From Paraburkholderia franconis (GTDB lineage Bacteria > Pseudomonadota > Gammaproteobacteria > Burkholderiales > Burkholderiaceae): a stretch of DNA of 36,290 nt. Every line of letters starts with the position of its first letter. The stretch's first letter is position 1. The notes beneath the pieces are model-generated. The model was not told the origin of the DNA and ran no database searches. It saw only the letters and a program-made list of their open reading frames with translations. The position numbers and the translations under genes were made by a program. Location: positions 300 to 36,589 of the forward strand of contig NZ_WHNP01000067.1 in assembly GCF_009362735.1 (NCBI RefSeq). Reading direction: 5' to 3'. Below, in pieces: positions 33,724 through 36,290 of this stretch.

Positions 33724-34575
33724 CTAACGTTTGCGAATCACAACTTCGAGGTATTCACCCGGCACCACAAGCGACGACGTCCCCGCGACGTTAAACCGAT
33801 CGAGCAGGTTTGCGATGTCCTGCTCCAGTGCCGCCTGCATTGACGGGTCGAGCGCGGCGAAAGCCTTCAGTGCCGGTCCGTAGAATTCGCGAAAGACCTG
33901 GATCCAATGCGCCCCGGAGCGGTAGCGAAAATTGAACTGTTTGCGCTGGCACAGTATGTCGGTGGCCTCGGACCCAAACAGAGCGACGATGTGTGGCTCG
34001 GTTCCCCAGAGCGCGGGGGACTTGAGCCCAGCGGGCGGAGGGAAGTAGCCGCCGATCACCTTGAACAACTGGCCAATGAATCCTTCGGGCGTCCAGTTTG
34101 CCAGTCCGATGCGTCCGCCGTCGCGAAGCACACGCAGCATTTCCCTGGCGGGACGCGTGTGATCCGGCGTGAACATCGCACCGAAGGTGGACAGCACAAC
34201 GTCGAAGCTGGCGTCCTCAAACGGAAGATCTTCTGCATCGGCGACCTTGAAAACAACCTCCAGACCTTCGGCGTCGGCCCGTGCCTTGCCCTTCTCGAGC
34301 AAGGCGGGGACGTAGTCTGTCGATGTCACGTGGGCAAACCGGCGGGCGGCGGCGAGGGTGGCATTGCCATTGCCCGCTGCGACATCGAGCACGCGTTCGC
34401 CGGCTCGCACATCGATAGCCTCGGCGAGGGACTCGCCGACGATCTGCAACGTCGTACCGATTACGGCAAAATCTCCGCTTGCCCAGGTGGCTTGCTGCTT
34501 TGACTTGATGGCATCCAGGTCAGGTTGCGCCAAGGGCCGCGTATCGGCGGCTGAGATAATGTTCAGAGCTTGCAT
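33724..34575 (-). CDS. Class I SAM-dependent methyltransferase
   Basis: A 283-residue UbiE/Methyltransf_11-type enzyme. The SAM-binding motif I is VLDVAAGNGNATLAAA (about 63-78), followed by DAEDLPFEDASFDVVLSTFG and MLRVLRDGGRIGLANWTPEG. The C-terminal part (about 180-283) would shape the substrate pocket. GGAGAACGACG precedes the ATG at 34575; longer in-frame starts reach into the intergenic region and have no matching motif. It diverges from a cupin-AraC regulator, which is a plausible local controller. The substrate is unknown. Confidence 0.88.
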   Translation of the reverse strand: MQALNIISAADTRPLAQPDLDAIKSKQQATWASGDFAVIGTTLQIVGESLAEAIDVRAGERVLDVAAGNGNATLAAARRFAHVTSTDYVPALLEKGKARADAEGLEVVFKVADAEDLPFEDASFDVVLSTFGAMFTPDHTRPAREMLRVLRDGGRIGLANWTPEGFIGQLFKVIGGYFPPPAGLKSPALWGTEPHIVALFGSEATDILCQRKQFNFRYRSGAHWIQVFREFYGPALKAFAALDPSMQAALEQDIANLLDRFNVAGTSSLVVPGEYLEVVIRKR

Positions 34576-34847
34576 CGTCGTTCTCCGGGAAGTCTCGAGG
34601 ATCGCCTTGACTGGCGAGCAAGTGCAGTATGTCGTGGCGGTTTTCGTCGCACCTTTCCGCAAGTCGTCGTGAATTGCTCGCGTGTCTTCCGTTACAGCGC
34701 GGCGACTTGCGAGGCATGCCGCGACTCCGGCAAACTTGATCGCACAGTCTTGGACACAATGGTGCACATTGAGGCCAAGGGCGGCCCAGGTTGAACGCCG
34801 ATGGCCGAACGTATGACGCGAGGCCACATGGCTCATGAGAGGCCGAT
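34576..34847. other. Divergent intergenic region
   Basis: 272 bases between the methyltransferase and AraC-type genes. It should hold both promoters; I could not define boxes or an operator with confidence. Confidence 0.4.
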
Positions 34848-35861
34848 ATGAGCCACGACACCCTTTCCGATGTGCTGCGCACCGTACGCCTGCGTGGGGC
34901 GCTCTTTTATCGCGTCAATGGCAGCCGGAACTGGGCCGCGGAAGCGCCTCCCGCTCGCGAGATCGCCGATGCCGTCATGCCGGAGTCGGAGCACGTGATG
35001 GAATATCACGTCGTCACGCGGGGAAGTTGTTGGGGCGCGATAGTCGGCGAGGCACCCGTCCGTCTCGAGTGCGGCGACATCATCCTTTTTCCGCATGGGG
35101 ACGCGCACGTCATTTCAAGCGCGCCTGGCATGCGAGCACAGGCAAATGTCGCTGGATTGTCTGAAAGAGTCGACCAGTTACCCTTCACGTTGAATCTGGA
35201 TGCGGTCGAGGGCAACGGCGACATGCCTTGCGATGAACGTTACGAGACAGGGCTGGTGTGCGGATTCCTCGGTTGCGACCTACGACCGTTCAATCCGCTG
35301 ATCGATACGCTGCCGCGGCTATTGCACCTCACATCGACGGGCGGGCAGGACTGGATCACCCACTTCATGCATCAGGCCGTCGCGGAATCCCGGAGTAAGC
35401 GGCCGGGTGGCGAGGCGATGCTCGAGCGCATGAGCGAAATGATGTTCGTCGATGCGGTGCGCCGATATATCGACATGTTGCCGGAGGAGAGCAGGGGCTG
35501 GACTGCGGGGCTTCGGGACCGCTTCGTTGGTCGCGTGCTTGCGCTTGTGCACGATGACCCGGCAAAGGAATGGACGGTAGAGCAGTTGGGCGACCGGGTC
35601 GGATTGTCACGGTCGGCATTGCATGAGCGATTTCTGGAGATGATCGGGCTACCCCCGATGCAGTACCTGCTCAATTGGCGAATGCAGGTGGCCGCGACGC
35701 TTTTACGAAACACAAATGCGACGGTTGGTTCGGTAGCACTGGAAGTCGGTTACGCCTCGGAAGCAGCGTTCGTCAGGGCGTTCAAGCGGGTTGTCGGCAA
35801 ACCACCTGCCGCATGGCGCCGGGAGAAGGCGCGCGGGGCGCATGCGACGCATGGGCGCTGA
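34848..35861 (+). CDS. AraC-family regulator with N-terminal cupin domain
   Basis: A 337-residue regulator. The N-terminal half is a Cupin_6-type domain (YHVVTRGSCWGAIVG, then VRLECGDIILFPHGDAHVIS). The C-terminal AraC domain (about 225-325) shows the two helix-turn-helices WTVEQLGDRVGLSRSALHER and VGSVALEVGYASEAAFVRAF, with the PPMQYLLNWRM linker. A GAGAGG-like sequence precedes the ATG. Regulators of this type often sit beside the oxidoreductase or methyltransferase they control; here the divergent SAM methyltransferase is the candidate. The inducer is unknown. Confidence 0.9.
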   Translation: MSHDTLSDVLRTVRLRGALFYRVNGSRNWAAEAPPAREIADAVMPESEHVMEYHVVTRGSCWGAIVGEAPVRLECGDIILFPHGDAHVISSAPGMRAQANVAGLSERVDQLPFTLNLDAVEGNGDMPCDERYETGLVCGFLGCDLRPFNPLIDTLPRLLHLTSTGGQDWITHFMHQAVAESRSKRPGGEAMLERMSEMMFVDAVRRYIDMLPEESRGWTAGLRDRFVGRVLALVHDDPAKEWTVEQLGDRVGLSRSALHERFLEMIGLPPMQYLLNWRMQVAATLLRNTNATVGSVALEVGYASEAAFVRAFKRVVGKPPAAWRREKARGAHATHGR

Positions 35862-36001
35862 GTAACTGGCGTCAAGCCGCGGTGTCCGCAACGTCGTCAG
35901 CAGTGCAACAACGTTCATCAGCTCCGCGCCATGGGCATTGGGCTCAAGTCGGCCAGGGAACGAAACCGCTCGCGCGGTATTCACTCCGTTTAAACTGAAG
36001 T

Positions 36002-36290
36002 TGACCCGGCAAAACGGACACCTATCCTTTTACAGGAGGTGCCGAAATGGGCAAGACTCGTACACCGTACCCGGCGGAATTCCGGGCGCAGATGGTGGAA
36101 CTGGTCAAGGCCGGGCGCACACCGCAGGAGCTCGCTCGCGAGTTCGAACCGACGGCGCAGACCATCACCAACTGGGTTGCGCAAGCCGAACGTGATGCTG
36201 GGGTGCGTCATGACGGGCTGACCACGGCCGAGCGGCAGGAGCTTACGCGGCTGCGCCGTGAGAATCGCCAGTTAAAAATGGAGCGCGACA
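36002..36290 (+). mobile_element. Left end of an IS3-family element, cut by the window edge
   Basis: The likely terminal repeat TGACCCGGCAAAACGGACAC begins at 36002 with the TG typical of IS3-family ends, and is followed directly by the orfA ribosome binding site and gene. The orfB part and right end lie outside the window. Confidence 0.65.
36047..36290 (+). CDS. IS3-family transposase OrfA, partial
   Basis: The first 81 codons are present. An N-terminal helix-turn-helix (YPAEFRAQMVELVKAGRTPQ, ELAREFEPTAQTITNWV) is followed by the leucine-zipper region (LTRLRRENRQLKMERD) that pairs OrfA with OrfAB. CAGGAGGT lies at ideal distance before the ATG at 36047. The frame is open to the window end and shows no damage, unlike the other transposase genes here, so this may be the only intact element in the window. 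Confidence 0.9.
   Translation, partial: MGKTRTPYPAEFRAQMVELVKAGRTPQELAREFEPTAQTITNWVAQAERDAGVRHDGLTTAERQELTRLRRENRQLKMERD

Noticed and set aside
1..36290. CRISPR arrays, tRNA or rRNA genes, prophage structural genes, replication origins
   Set aside because: I saw no regularly spaced repeats, cloverleaf genes, rRNA segments or phage modules while reading both strands, although short or divergent cases could be missed by eye.

Overview
The window is GC-rich DNA whose gene content (a full wsp chemosensory operon, the enzyme families present, dense coding with long antisense shadow frames) suggests a beta-proteobacterium of the Burkholderia/Paraburkholderia group. This assignment rests on gene content and protein similarity recalled from memory, not on a search. 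Several decayed insertion sequences (IS5-, IS6- and IS3-type) separate otherwise intact modules, which looks like an accessory part of a secondary replicon.

Left part (1-3.9 kb): an IS5-type transposase tail abuts a membrane diguanylate cyclase whose N-terminus appears to have been lost. A DUF4382 lipoprotein, a perfect-palindrome terminator and a 51-residue lipoprotein follow.

3.9-12.9 kb, minus strand: a complete wspABCDEFR operon. WspA is a methyl-accepting receptor, WspB and WspD are CheW-like couplers, WspC a methyltransferase with TPR tail, WspE a hybrid CheA-type kinase, WspF a methylesterase and WspR a response-regulator diguanylate cyclase. Together they should turn a surface or envelope cue into c-di-GMP. 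Upstream lie a motB tail and an IS6-type transposase tail facing each other, a rearrangement scar.

14.1-24.15 kb, minus strand: the most informative region. An ABC importer (binding protein, permease, ATPase), two DUF1989 proteins, a biotin-dependent 'urea' carboxylase and an allophanate hydrolase form one operon. Its leader carries a guanidine-I (ykkC) riboswitch, and a sigma-54-type -24/-12 element lies about 50 bases upstream of it. The operon is therefore best read as guanidine import and degradation (guanidine to carboxyguanidine to allophanate to ammonia and CO2) under guanidine and probably nitrogen control, rather than urea degradation. A possible 37-codon gene overlaps the end of one DUF1989 gene.

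24.3-29.2 kb: a gutted IS3-type transposase, then a LysR regulator, an ornithine-cyclodeaminase-family protein and an enolase-superfamily protein, with a divergent GlxA-type AraC regulator. The enzyme pair fits conversion of a hydroxyproline to proline via pyrroline-2-carboxylate.

29.5-36.3 kb: a TetR regulator diverges from an SDR/DoxX pair, with overlapping promoters and a 12-6-12 perfect palindromic operator. A frameshifted IS6-type element abuts a truncated IS5-type transposase. A VOC protein follows, then a SAM methyltransferase divergent from a cupin-AraC regulator, and the start of an IS3-family element cut by the window end.
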